Shown here in pieces: positions 12,151-22,463 of a DNA stretch of 64,000 nt. The DNA lies in NCBI GenBank assembly GCA_001986395.2, contig MQVO02000021.1, forward strand, positions 434,001 to 498,000, written 5' to 3'. Source of the stretch: Irpex lacteus. Taxonomy: Eukaryota; Basidiomycota; Agaricomycetes; Polyporales; Irpicaceae. The notes beneath the pieces were generated by a model, which had not been told where the DNA came from, did not search any database, and worked only from the letters and a program-made list of their open reading frames with translations. The translations under genes and the position numbers were made by a program. Each line of letters opens with the position of its first letter. Position 1 is the first letter of the stretch.

Positions 12151-13537
12151 ATGTGGTCGAGAAGCACTAGGGCCTCTCGAGGACGCCCCGATAGCGTCCA
12201 TGTCCCCTCCGAATCAGTTGAATTACCGGGGCCACTTACCCTCCAGCACATGGCCTCCGCCATGTCTGCTGCGAAGGATAAGAAGACAGCAGCCGCCACG
12301 CTACTCGTTTCAGCTATGCAGGGTGGGGATATCATCGACACCAAACTATTCGCCTTCTCTCGACGACGACGCGGTGGTGGCGCTGACTGCCCTTTGCCCA
12401 TTTATACCAACAGCCCATTGCTCGTGGCCAATGCGCCTCAGTTGATTGCTAGTAAGTTTTCATTCTTTTGTATGACTGCTTACATACGCATGGCTCAATA
12501 AATTCTAGGACTTGGCGGAGACTTTGCCGAAGATCGTATTGGCCCGTTGAACGAGCCATTTCCGGCCGATAAGGAGTACCTCAAGGAAACTTTTGAATAC
12601 GACTCTGATAGTGACCTTGGCGACGAAATTGACGAGGACGTTGAACGTTCAAGTGCATCGACTAGCAGAGATGAGAAACCAGTGAGCCTTTTTCTAAGTC
12701 TGTTGATACCACGGCACTATGCTGATCCTCGTGACTGGCACGGCTTCACCAAGTCGCGGCATGCTGCTAGAGATATCGCTATCGAGGAATCAGAAGGCGA
12801 AAATCCGAATCACCTACGAGGCAAAAAGCATGGCAGAATAATTGTGTTGTCCATGGGAGCACATAAGACGTTCGTGCATCACCTCCACTTCGTTATCGAT
12901 GTTTGATCATTCCTTTGTAGTTGGGAGGCACTGCTTGCCTATCTCTATACAGGAGATATAGAGTTTGCCCGACTCAGATCTCACCGTGGCCAGGGTCCAA
13001 GTACGCAGACTCAAACTCCCTCCGCTATTCGATGTTCTCCGAAGTCAATGTATAGACTAGCTGAGGCGGTACGCTCAATAAAACACGCGACGTACAAACT
13101 AATGCTGATGAGAAGCCAAGTGTGGAATGAGCGAGTTGAAAATCAAAGCTCAGGACGCTATTCAAGACCAACTAACCGCGGATAATATCATGCGAGAACT
13201 TCAATCCTCCTTTACGGCGAAGCAAGTGTCCCTCATAGCCATAAGACATACACGAGTGCTCAGTGGACTTTTTATATATAGATATGGGGATATTCAACAA
13301 ATGGAGGTAGCCTTCGCGTGCGAAGCTGCTCCACTCGTTAACGTTTTGTCCAGTCTACGCCAGTGGATCACTGGTCTGACAAATAACGAAATGCACCACA
13401 CCGTGGACTGTTTGGATGCCTTCGTTCAACGTATTGCTGCGCACAAGACTTCAAAGCCACATTGCTCGCATTGTAATGCCTCATATCCTACTCGTAACTT
13501 CGCATGCACCGCGTGCGGTACGATTGGAAAGTTTTAA
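12151..13537 (+). CDS. BTB/POZ domain protein C with C-terminal zinc-ribbon-like CxxC pair
   Basis: A paralog of BTB genes A, B and D, on the opposite strand to A and B. The first exon has 'DIIDTKLFAFSRRRRG' and 'DCPLPIYTNSPLLVANA'. The second has the acidic spacer 'ETFEYDSDSDLGDEIDED'. Further on are 'GKKHGRIIVLSMGAHKTF', then after an intron 'SWEALLAYLYTGDIEFARLRS', 'RCSPKSMYRLAEA', and 'ELKIKAQDAIQDQLTADNI'. The last exon has 'YGDIQQMEVAFACEAAPLV' and ends with CSHC and CTAC separated by 10 residues, a zinc-ribbon-like tail. The stop is at 13535-13537. Two starts are possible, 12151 and an internal ATG at 12250; the upstream one is used because the frame is open, but paralog lengths do not decide between them. 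Confidence 0.78.
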
Positions 13538-14036
13538 TCCGGGCATGAAGCGATATGTTTACCAGCTGATACTTTTGGGGAAGCGTTGTAGACTAGGAAG
13601 AATATATGTTTTCTACATCACTGCAATCCTTTGAAGACTTATGCCTCGACGGACACACTACTTATCAAGCAACTACAGGAGAAGAAAGCACCAAAGCATT
13701 GACATTGGGCGTCAGATTGCTACTGTATATTACTAGACATTGGTCTTGAGACGTTCTCACTGGTAAGAAACGGCACATACTACACTAGGTGGCGGAGGCA
13801 CACCCGCCTTCTTGATTGGCTGATACCTATGATAGAAGGTGTTTGTGGTGATTGAATAGAGCAGGAGGACGATCGTGAGTAAACGCATGGACCCGAATAC
13901 GAACAATGCAAGGTTGAAGTCTTCGCCGCCACGTAGAGAGGCATATATCGACTCACTGTATGAAATCTGGATCGTTGGGAAAACTTCAATGGTACAAAAC
14001 ATTACTACACTTTACAACGATAACACCTTCATGCGT
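13538..14036. other. Convergent 3' intergenic region
   Basis: About 500 bp between the 3' ends of BTB gene C and RPN1. A minus-strand open frame (13757-14002) with hydrophobic stretches lies wholly downstream of the RPN1 stop and has no family match, so it is taken as untranslated sequence. Confidence 0.45.
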
Positions 14037-17000
14037 TTATATGTCCATCTTGTCCTCACTCTCCCAACCCGGGTTCTTCTGCAATATAACAAAATTCTCA
14101 AGCACGTTCGAGAACGGTATGAACTCCTCTGTCGCCAACTCCGCCCGGTCGGTTTGTCCTAGCCGCACAGGCGTCGTGTGCGTCTGGAAACCAGAGATCG
14201 TTCGAGGCTTGCCGGCTTGTCCGACGACGTCGACGGCCTGAGTTCATGAAGATCATGAGTATGGAAGGTGACGAAACGGTTGGTTCACTAACCTGTCCAA
14301 CCCGCACCGTGACGGGGAAGCTTTCGAGCTCCTCGTTCAACGTCATCAACAGCCTGGGGTACATAGCGGTGGCGAGGAAGTAAAGCATCCAATGATACTT
14401 GTCCAGTACGACTGTTGCCGACAGCCTCATCAGTAACTAGCCATGCTCTGCAAGCGAATACACCACTTACAGCCCTTTGCATCCGTAAACGCAAGAATCG
14501 TCGCCAACAGACCAGCAACAGCCGTCCTACTCATAATCTGCCTATCATGGAAGAACGGGTTGATCGTAATCGTGCCCTTGCCCATATTTACCAACCCCTG
14601 CGCGATGCGGACGATGAACAGACAATCGGGTTCCTTGTAGTAGTACCCAGCAAGCTGTCGGAGCATCTGTCCGAGACGTGCGTTGTTAGACCCGGCGCCG
14701 ACGAGACCCATGGCGAATATGGCGTTGAGAGCGACTTGGAGGTCGTTGTCGTGGGAGTATTTGGAGAGGGTGTCGAGGATGGGGAGTTGAGGATTTGACG
14801 CACTGATGAGGCCGAGTGCGAGGGGTACGGCTTTTCGGATGATGGGTTCGCCGTACTGCATCTAGAGAAAATATTAGACGACTGTTTGATAATGTACGCC
14901 CAATAAGAGTACGTACTAGGTGGTTGAATTGTCGGAGAGCCATCTCTGAGCCGATATCTTCACCCATCGACACCAGTGCAATACCGATAACAGCCAGAGC
15001 CTGGAATGTATCGTCCTTCACCGGAGTCTCCTTCGCCTCCTCACCGTCCTTCTTCTCTTCCTTTTCTTCCTTCTCCTTCGGAGGGACTATATGCTCGTCA
15101 CAGAGATGCAAAAGCGTTTGGACCTTCAAGACGTCGCCCGTTCCAGCATACGCACACATGTCGACGAGGACCTGCGCCTGGTTGGAGACGGCTTCGTGCT
15201 CGATAGCTTGTAGGGCAACCAAGATCGCGTCCGTCGCATCCTGTAGACCTGAAAGGAGAGAGGTCATGAATCACCCTCGACGTGCTCTGGAGAACATGTA
15301 CTCACCAACGTACAGAAGGGCCAACCCTAGAGAGAGATACCGAGCCCACTTCTCATCCAGCTGCTTGGGATCCCTCTCCATAAGAGTCTGCAAAATCGTC
15401 CCGCTAATCTCTCCATTCCCACTTCCAACATAAATGAAGCCCAACGCCAACGCAGCGAGCGCAGCCACTTCGATCGTCACATCGTCGTCCGCAACGACAG
15501 GCAGAAGCAATGCTTGCAGGTCTTCACGTGCTGAGCCGGCGTAGGCGAGTCCGAGACCGACGATGGCGCTCGTTTTGAGTGAGACGGATTTGTTCTCGAC
15601 GTACTCGGCGAGGAGGGCCATGGCTGCGTCTGCCTCGGTGCGGACGCCAGTGTTCAGGATACCTGTAGCGAGCAGGGCACCAGCCTAGTACAACGTAGAA
15701 CAGCATGTAAGCATTCCACGGAATTTTACGCATTCAAGCTATCAGAGTGCTCACCTTGATATGCTCCTCGGCCGAATAGGTGTACTTATCGACATGACTG
15801 AGACCGATATCCGTATCCCACAACAAACTCAGCCCAAGACTTGCGGCAGCGCTCATCATACCGTGATCCTTGTTCTTGTAAATCCAGCTGTTACCCTCCT
15901 CGGCCTCGACCATAAGCTTGTCATTACCGAAGCCGGCGTTGACGAACGCGTTGACGAAAGTGCCAGCCAAGTTACCGCGTGCTGAGTCAACGTTCGCAGT
16001 GGTCGTCCCTAGAACCAAAATCCGTTAATGGTCAGAGGGGACGAGGCATGACTAGCATGCACGTACGGGTGTTCTCGAGATGCGACTTGTAAACGTCCTC
16101 CAGACTCCTCGCCTCTGACACACCCAACTCCTTTCCAAACGCACGGAAATGAGCGCTCAGCTTCGTGTTGCTCAAACAATCCACGAGATCCTCCTCCTCT
16201 GAGTCCTCAGGGAGCACCCACTCTTTTGGTACTTGAGCTCGCGCGAGGATGAATGCGAGCTGGCGTTTCATGAGCGGGTTCGCAGGAGCGTTGAAATCTT
16301 GGTGGATGAGCTCCTGGTCGTTAAGGCGGACGGCGATGGCGATTGCTTCGGGGTACTTGTGGTGTTTGAGGTAGATGGCGTGGGCGGTACGGAGGAAGGA
16401 GATGTCGTCGGGTGGGGGAAGGAGTGAAACACATCTGCGTAAGAGGTGAATAAACAGCTATTGCATGACCATGTTTGAACATTACTCACGCGACCATGTA
16501 CTGGCATACTCGTCTGTACGTATTCTCGTCCACGAGGTCGACAATCCGATCGACGATCTCCAGCTCTTCCAAGAGGTCGACCGCATCGGGCTCCGCGTTG
16601 TGCTGAAGCAAAAACGATGCACACTCGAGTGACAACTCGCGGAGGTCGTCGATCGTGCCAACGGGTTCGGGCTTTTCCTTTGGCTTCTCCTCGACCTGTG
16701 CTGGTTTCTCCTTCGTCTCCTTCTCTTCCTCTGCGGGTTTCTCTGGTTCTTCCTCCTCTTCACCTAGTTCCCGTACCCGGTATTCCTCGCCAAGTTCAGC
16801 AGCGAGATGTCGTACGTATTCGTGTCCCCAGAGCCCGGGCTCCGAGAGGTGTTTCGATGAGGAAAGCTGGGCAGAGAGCAGACGGTACCGCAAAGTACCT
16901 CGGGGTTGAGTGTCGGAGTATGTCATGGCAAGAACCGAAAGTATATCTGCAAAGAGACTCTGTAGCAAATTTAGCGAATGGTTCACAATCCGTCTTGTTC

Positions 17001-17470
17001 CACTGACCTTGTCCTCGGAAGGTGACCAGGTCTCATACAGCTTCTGCAGCTCGGGATAGTGTGGGTGTAGGAATTTGAGAGGCTTTGGTACTGATGTCAT
17101 GGAGGATGTGGACGTCCTTATTAGTGTCCGTAAAGTCTCGAGAGCGGGTCGGTAGAGTTCTGTGTTAGGTTCCTATAGATCATCTAATGTGAGCTCGATT
17201 GAGTGTAGCCATTTGGCCGACGCACCTTTAGTCTCTCGACGAGCATTTCAAGCTCATTCTTCAGCTGTTGGTCCTCCTCTGACTGCAACAGATAGGTAAG
17301 TAATACTGTGGCATGCACATTACGCGGCTTACCAGATCGTCCTCCCCATCCTTGGACTCTCCATTCGCCTTGGGCTTCTGGTCCTCATCCTTCTTCGCCT
17401 CCTGGTCCTCCTGCTTCTTCTTCTTTGGATCCTCAGATGGCACTGGTATTGGCAACGACGTCGCAGGCAT
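14037..17470 (-). CDS. RPN1: 26S proteasome regulatory subunit RPN1 (PSMD2)
   Basis: RPN1 is the large non-ATPase scaffold of the proteasome base; it binds ubiquitin, ubiquitin-like shuttle factors and the deubiquitinase UBP6. The ATG at 17470 starts a Lys/Glu-rich N-terminus, followed by '[18 protein letters not shown]', '[18 protein letters not shown]' and '[11 protein letters not shown]'-type sequence, then an acidic Glu/Lys/Pro-rich insert. The central part has the proteasome/cyclosome (PC) repeats, for example '[17 protein letters not shown]', '[15 protein letters not shown]', '[11 protein letters not shown]' and '[13 protein letters not shown]'. The C-terminus reads '[18 protein letters not shown]' and '[15 protein letters not shown]' and stops at 14037-14039 after 'WESEDKMDI'. 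Roughly ten short introns are present. A Lys/Glu-rich insert near 15000-15080 lies between PC repeats, as in other fungi. The assignment is firm. Confidence 0.96.
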
Positions 17471-18135
17471 TGTGGACGGCGAGGGTGATGACGGCGGGAA
17501 TAACGAGGATAATATGGAGGAAATACTTGTGAAGTACGCGCAAGCCCAAGACGCGTACGCGTGAATTATGTAAGCATACTAGCGTCTAATGGCCAAACTG
17601 GGTAGCTCAATATTTCCGCGGTATCGAAGTGCACGGTATTCACAGTGTCAATCGGGCTGTACAGTATGGGTATACACCATAGTTGGTACAATACTTTATA
17701 TTTTCCGTAACCTCTTTCGGAGGCTAGTCACTGAATCGACAGCCATCAATAACGCGCCGACCTGGACATATAAGCGCTTTAATTCGTATTCCCCCTTCGC
17801 TCAGAACTCCATGTGCAGTGTGCGCGACGATCTCAGGCTCGAAACCAATTTAATACATGGTGAGTAGTACTTACCATCTCGGTAGGGTATAATGGCTCTG
17901 ATAACACCGGATTATGAATAGATAGTATCACAAAGCATTGCGAAACCAGTGAACCCAGTTGTCCTACACGGTCACCGTGATAGGGATTTAGACCAGCCGA
18001 CTCGTCATGAATCGCGATAATGATCAGCGGCTTCCGTGAGTCATGCCGAAGACAAGGCACTGAAAGTACACCACACCTAGTAGATACCTTCTTCACTGCC
18101 AACATCTTTCCTCACCACTGCAAACTCTTCAGAAA
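17471..18135. promoter_or_regulatory. Divergent promoter region of RPN1 and the LYC1-like gene
   Basis: About 665 bp between two divergent starts, with no supported gene. I could not identify a convincing proteasome-associated control element (GGTGGCAAA-type) by eye. A long minus-strand frame (17833-18105) has no recognisable domain. Confidence 0.4.
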
Positions 18136-19491
18136 ATGGGTGTCCCACTCTCCGAACTGACTCTCGTCAAAGCAACACCTGAGCAAGAGAAAGACGCCTC
18201 CAAACGTTCCTTTGCACAATGGGGAAGAGGGAAGAGCTTGGAGGAATTCCTGGCGAGAGATGATTTCTTATATCAACAAGAACATTCCACGGATGGAAAG
18301 TGGACAACTTGGTGTGTTTGAACTTTAAACGATCGTTACTCAATTCACAGCTGATCTTATGGGCGTTGAAGGGTCCTAGTTCGCAGGAATGATCCTAAGT
18401 CACTTGACTATCTGTGCGCCTGCGAAACGTAAGTACCAAGTATAAAGCCTATACCTACTCGCATTTGAGACCAACATTATTGATGGGACCTCCAGGTTCA
18501 AACGACCAGGGGCAATAGCTAGACCTGGCGAGACTCAGACCACAGCAGTCGTCTCCTACGGAATAGCCTCCGTCTTCACTCCCTCCCAAAACCGCGGTAA
18601 CGGATACGCCAGCCACATGATGAAGCTCCTCCACTGGGTCCTCGCGCCCAGCTCCATCCTCCCTCCCTCATCTTTCCCATCCGAGTGGGGATTACCTCCT
18701 CCTGACGGTCCGCAGGACGGACAGTTCTCCGTTTTATACAGCGACGTCGGGAGTAAGTTCTATCACGCCTGTGGACCGATACCTACCATCCCGAATTCTG
18801 GGTGGGAGACGATTAGTCCCGTCAGTACCTCTTGGAAGGTAGACACACCTGCACACGCGACTGAGGTCGATATTGGTGGGGACTGGACGTTGTTAACGGA
18901 GGAAGACGCGTACAAGATCTGGGAACAAGACAGCAAAGCCATGCAGTCTGACATCCTTTCCTCCGCCAAATCATTCGGGAAAGTCGCATTTACCTTCCTC
19001 CCCACCAACGGCGTCGGAAAATTCAGCATCCAGCGGAACGTCAAATTCACCCAGCCTGACTTGAAACCTGTACTAGATAAATTCTGGGGCGTCGCGCGGC
19101 GCAACGCCGACGGTTCTGGCTCGCCCAGTCACGATGCTTACGCGACGTGGACGTATGAGCCTGGCACGAAGACGATCGTCCTTACTCGGATTCGCACCTC
19201 GCAGGATGAGTTTCCGGCTTTGTTGGAGAAGTTGAAGGAGGCTGCTCGGTCTATCGGTAGAGATACTATTGAGGTGTGGAATCTCCCCGAACATCTAAAG
19301 GACGTTGCGAAGCAGCTTGGTGGAGAGACGGTGGAAAGGGAGGAGCATTTGTCTGCTGTAAAATGGTATGGGTCCGAGGAAACTGGAGATCTGTTGTGGT
19401 GTTTCAACGAGAAGTCAGTGTGTTCTTCTCTTCATGTTTCTATGTTCGTGGGTACTGAACATGGTGGTGTGGCAGGTTTTGTTGGTGCTGA
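18136..19491 (+). CDS. LYC1-like lysine N-acetyltransferase (GNAT family)
   Basis: LYC1 of Yarrowia acetylates lysine in its breakdown; agaricomycete relatives are common but uncharacterised. The ATG at 18136 starts 'MGVPLSELTLVKATPEQEK', then 'KRSFAQWGRGKSLEEFLARD' and 'HSTDGKWTTW', the typical start of this family. After an intron comes 'VLVRRNDPKSLDYLCACET', then 'SYGIASVFTPSQNRGNGY', in which 'QNRGNGYA' corresponds to the acetyl-CoA-binding Q/RxxGxG/A motif. 'VLYSDVGSKFYHACGP' and 'GWETISPVSTSW' follow. The last join after 'LLWCFNEK' leads into 'FCWC' and a stop at 19489-19491, the usual family end. If the last intron is not spliced, the frame runs on for about 60 unrelated residues. Four exons are supported. 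Confidence 0.87.
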
Positions 19492-19858
19492 GATGGCCCG
19501 GGGCATAATGCAACACAGGCTGAAATCACGTTTGCGACTACTGGTTTGCTGTACTAGAAGTGGTGAAGACGCATGTATAACTCGCGCGCAGGCGACGACG
19601 ATGACGATGCATACATCAAAAGAGATAATAGAGTCAGGTTGCAGCGGCGGTACGATATTCTGAAGACGACCGTAACTAGTACTGCGGCGACGAAGAGCGC
19701 CTACGTAGGAACTTGCAGAAAGTTCGCGCAGATGTGACGAAGTAACGCGAACAAACCTACGTTCTTAAAACGGCCAACTTGAACAATAATCAGTTCAGAG
19801 GTTGCATACATTGCCCCGACCATCACTCACAAGCCCTCCATATCCGCCAAGTTTTCCC
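19492..19858. other. Intergenic region before BTB gene D
   Basis: About 370 bp with no supported gene. It should contain the 3' untranslated region of the LYC1-like gene and the promoter of BTB gene D. A 'TTCTTAAAACGG' patch near 19763 is the nearest AT-rich box. Confidence 0.4.
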
Positions 19859-21119
19859 ATGGCGAAACGTAAAGCCACAAGCAAAGGCACTGTCGCGTCC
19901 GAGTCTCCCGATACGAATTCGAAAGTGCTCGTACAAGAAGTCCTCAGGCTGTCAGTGACAAATGGCTCGTTCATCGATACTAAGATCTACGCCTTTTCCC
20001 GACGGCGCAGAACTGGTGTCGTCGACGAACCTCTCCCGGTGTACGCCAACAGCGAGATGCTACGCGCTAGCTCAAAATATTTCGATGGCTGTGAGTACTT
20101 TTACCCTGCTGTTATTCCATATATGCGCTGATACGCTTTTCATATAGTCTTTGGAGGCGGGTTTCAAGTTATAGTAGCACCTCTTCGCGCGCCGTTCCCA
20201 GCGAGCAGCCCCACCTCGACTGAGGAGTATGACTACGACTCGGACAGCGACTTGGAGGATGAATCTGATGAAGAGGTCTCCAAAGCTGAAGAAACCGAAG
20301 TTGACGACGCCACAACAGCTTCAAATGACATATTACCTACTGAAGCAAACGCTCCTCAGGGCGTTCTTCCCCCGCCTGAACCCTCAAGGCTCGATGCCAG
20401 CGTCGAGAATTATGGACACCTCGTAATAGTACCTGACATTGCATCCAAAACGTGAGTTCCTACGCCTCAATGTGTGTCGCTAACTCAAGTCGTCTTGCAC
20501 TTCAAAGCTGGAAAGCTCTTGTATTCTGGACATACACGGGTGACATAACCTTCGCTCCTTTAAGATCGCAGAGCGAGCGGTTGGAGTCAACCGAAATACC
20601 TCTAAACACCAAACCGCTCGAATGCTCACCGAAATCGATGTACACATTGGCTGACAAGGTAAATCCGAATACCACGGCTTTATATGTAACCAACTTGATG
20701 ATACCCATGAACCTGATAACAGTGTGGTATTGACGGACTGAAGAAAGCAGCATTGGACGATATCCGCTCTAAGCTATCGGCGGAGAACATTGTCGCCGAA
20801 CTTCGTTCTACCTTAGCATCTCGGTACGCTTTCGTCTCGTTCTTGTTAGATGCGGATTATTTACTTGATATGGCGCAGGTACGATGAAGTGCGAGATGTG
20901 GTCGTCGAATATGCATGTCAGTTCGCTCGGCCAACGGCCATAGATGCGGTGCCTCAATGGATCGATGATTTGGTGGCTGGAAAATCTGCCCGGTCCGCGG
21001 ATACTCTAAAAGCACTCTACAAGAAATCCTTGTCATCAAATTCCACCTCTGCACCTGCTGCACCGCGTTCCACCGACCGGCGACGAATCGAGACAGACTC
21101 AGATTCTTCAGATTACTGA
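19859..21119 (+). CDS. BTB/POZ domain protein D
   Basis: The clearest complete member of the local BTB family. The ATG at 19859 starts 'MAKRKATSKGTVASES'. Exon 1 contains 'SFIDTKIYAFSRRRRTG' and 'DEPLPVYANSEMLRASSKYFDG'. Exon 2 has the acidic spacer 'STEEYDYDSDSDLEDESDEE' region and 'GHLVIVPDIASKT'. Exon 3 has 'SWKALVFWTYTGDITFAPL', then 'CSPKSMYTLADK'. Exon 4 has 'CGIDGLKKAALDDIRSKL' and 'AENIVAELRSTLAS'. The last exon starts 'YDEVRDVVVEYAC' and ends in a Ser/Asp-rich tail with the stop at 21117-21119. It has no C-terminal CxxC pair. It is separated from the other three copies by RPN1 and the LYC1-like gene, so the family expansion is not strictly contiguous. No substrate or partner is known. 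Confidence 0.85.
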
Positions 21120-21543
21120 GACCCAAGTATAGCAGCACTGTTAGCATAATCGGTTTTGTGTTGTCGACATGTGCGCATCGTGACAGAGTTGCGCTGAACA
21201 TTCACCCCGACGATGATTACTTATTAGAGAGAGCATACTATGGTTAGGCTCGTGACCAGCCTCTAATAAACCTTAACTATGGTGCCATTCGCAGTGCTGT
21301 GGCCGTGTCCCACCTGTAGAGTTAAGTACTTAAGTGGAAGTCGTTTCGGCAGGGTTCGGCATTGCTAGTGTACTGGTCTATCTAGGCGGAGATGAGCGGA
21401 GAACAAAATACTCCAGCAATCAGAATGAACTCAGATTCCCCGATCATATCCAGTTCAACCTCTCTCTCAGCCTCGTAAGTACAGCAGACCTCTGTCAGCC
21501 ACCTATTACTGAAACTCACTCTGTGAAACAGACTACTGGGAAA
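21120..21543. other. Intergenic region and 5' leader of the NFKBIL1-like gene
   Basis: About 420 bp. A likely leader intron with a GTAAGT donor near 21476 and an acceptor near 21532 precedes the ATG at 21544. An upstream open frame exists, but it lacks family similarity and is probably leader sequence. Confidence 0.4.
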
Positions 21544-22248
21544 ATGGTTGGATACTTTGTATTCCCGCCAACACCAGCACCATTCCCAATCCTAGAACCT
21601 CCCTCATTATCTTCCCTGACCCTCGATGACCCTTCACATGCGCCCTCATCCTCGTCTGACGCGTCCAAACCCTCCAAAGAGGACGAACTACGCAAAGCCC
21701 AACGAGAGAAATACGAAGCGACGCGTCAAGCGCGTCTCGAACGCGAACGCCAACAAATATACCTCTCAGAGCTCGAATGGGTCCGCTCGGGTGGCATACT
21801 GCGCGACGCGAACGGTCGTCGGGACAAAGCCCGCACCGAAGAGTTCAGAAAGGAGATACGCCTGCAGAAGGAAGAAAAGGAGATCCTCGAGCGGTGGGAT
21901 GCGTACGAGAGTCGGTTGCGTGCCCTGCAGAGCGCACCGCCCGACTCGTTGGTCATCCAGTGGGATACGATACCCTGGCCGGTCCTCCCACCTCCATCTA
22001 CCCCTGCGGATATCACCACTGCTGCTGTGTCGGAGTTTGTGTTTTCGACGTTTAAGGTGAGAGGGGTTAGAGCTGTCAGGAAGGAGCGGTTGCGCTCGTC
22101 GGTGCTGCGATGGCACCCGGATAAATTCACTGCGCTGCTGTTAAGGGTTTCTGAGCCTGAACACCGTGCTATCCTGCTGGAAGGCGTGAACTCTGTCTTC
22201 AGAGCATTACGGGAACTTCAAGACGAGGACAAGCAACCACAGCGATAG
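21544..22248 (+). CDS. NFKBIL1-like protein with C-terminal J-like 'RWHPDKF' motif
   Basis: About 234 residues in a single exon from ATG 21544 to the stop at 22246-22248. The N-terminus is Pro/Ser-rich ('FPPTPAPFPIL', 'LSSLTLDD'). The middle is a long charged helix rich in Arg, Glu and Lys (about residues 60-150), probably a coiled coil. The C-terminus has 'QWDTIPWPVLPPP', then 'RSSVLRWHPDKFTALLLRV' and a short helix. The order 'IPWP ... RLRxxxLRWHPDKF' resembles the C-terminal part of NF-kappa-B inhibitor-like protein 1 and many unstudied fungal proteins. The HPDKF segment is like the J-domain HPD tripeptide, but no full J-domain is visible. The function in fungi is unknown. Upstream in-frame sequence before 21544 is treated as leader. 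Confidence 0.65.
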   Translation: MVGYFVFPPTPAPFPILEPPSLSSLTLDDPSHAPSSSSDASKPSKEDELRKAQREKYEATRQARLERERQQIYLSELEWVRSGGILRDANGRRDKARTEEFRKEIRLQKEEKEILERWDAYESRLRALQSAPPDSLVIQWDTIPWPVLPPPSTPADITTAAVSEFVFSTFKVRGVRAVRKERLRSSVLRWHPDKFTALLLRVSEPEHRAILLEGVNSVFRALRELQDEDKQPQR

Positions 22249-22463
22249 TCATGGACCACGATTTACCGATTTTCTTTCTTGCTTGGAGGATCTTTTTTGC
22301 TGCTTCACATCTCTGACACATTTACCATGCTCATGTACCATATCATCATAATGCTATTTTTCACCGCGGACTGAAAGCTCATCAAAGCTGGCAACAATTC
22401 CACATAGTGTCCTGATCCACCACAACGCGATTACAGTACACAAAGCGAATTAGACAACGATGT

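Noticed and set aside
13757..14002. Minus-strand hydrophobic frame
   Set aside because: Lies after the RPN1 stop on the same strand and has no family match; probably 3' untranslated sequence.
14098..17006. Several plus-strand frames over RPN1
   Set aside because: Low-complexity reverse complements of the RPN1 coding sequence.
17833..18105. Minus-strand frame between RPN1 and the LYC1-like gene
   Set aside because: No domain and placed in a divergent promoter region.
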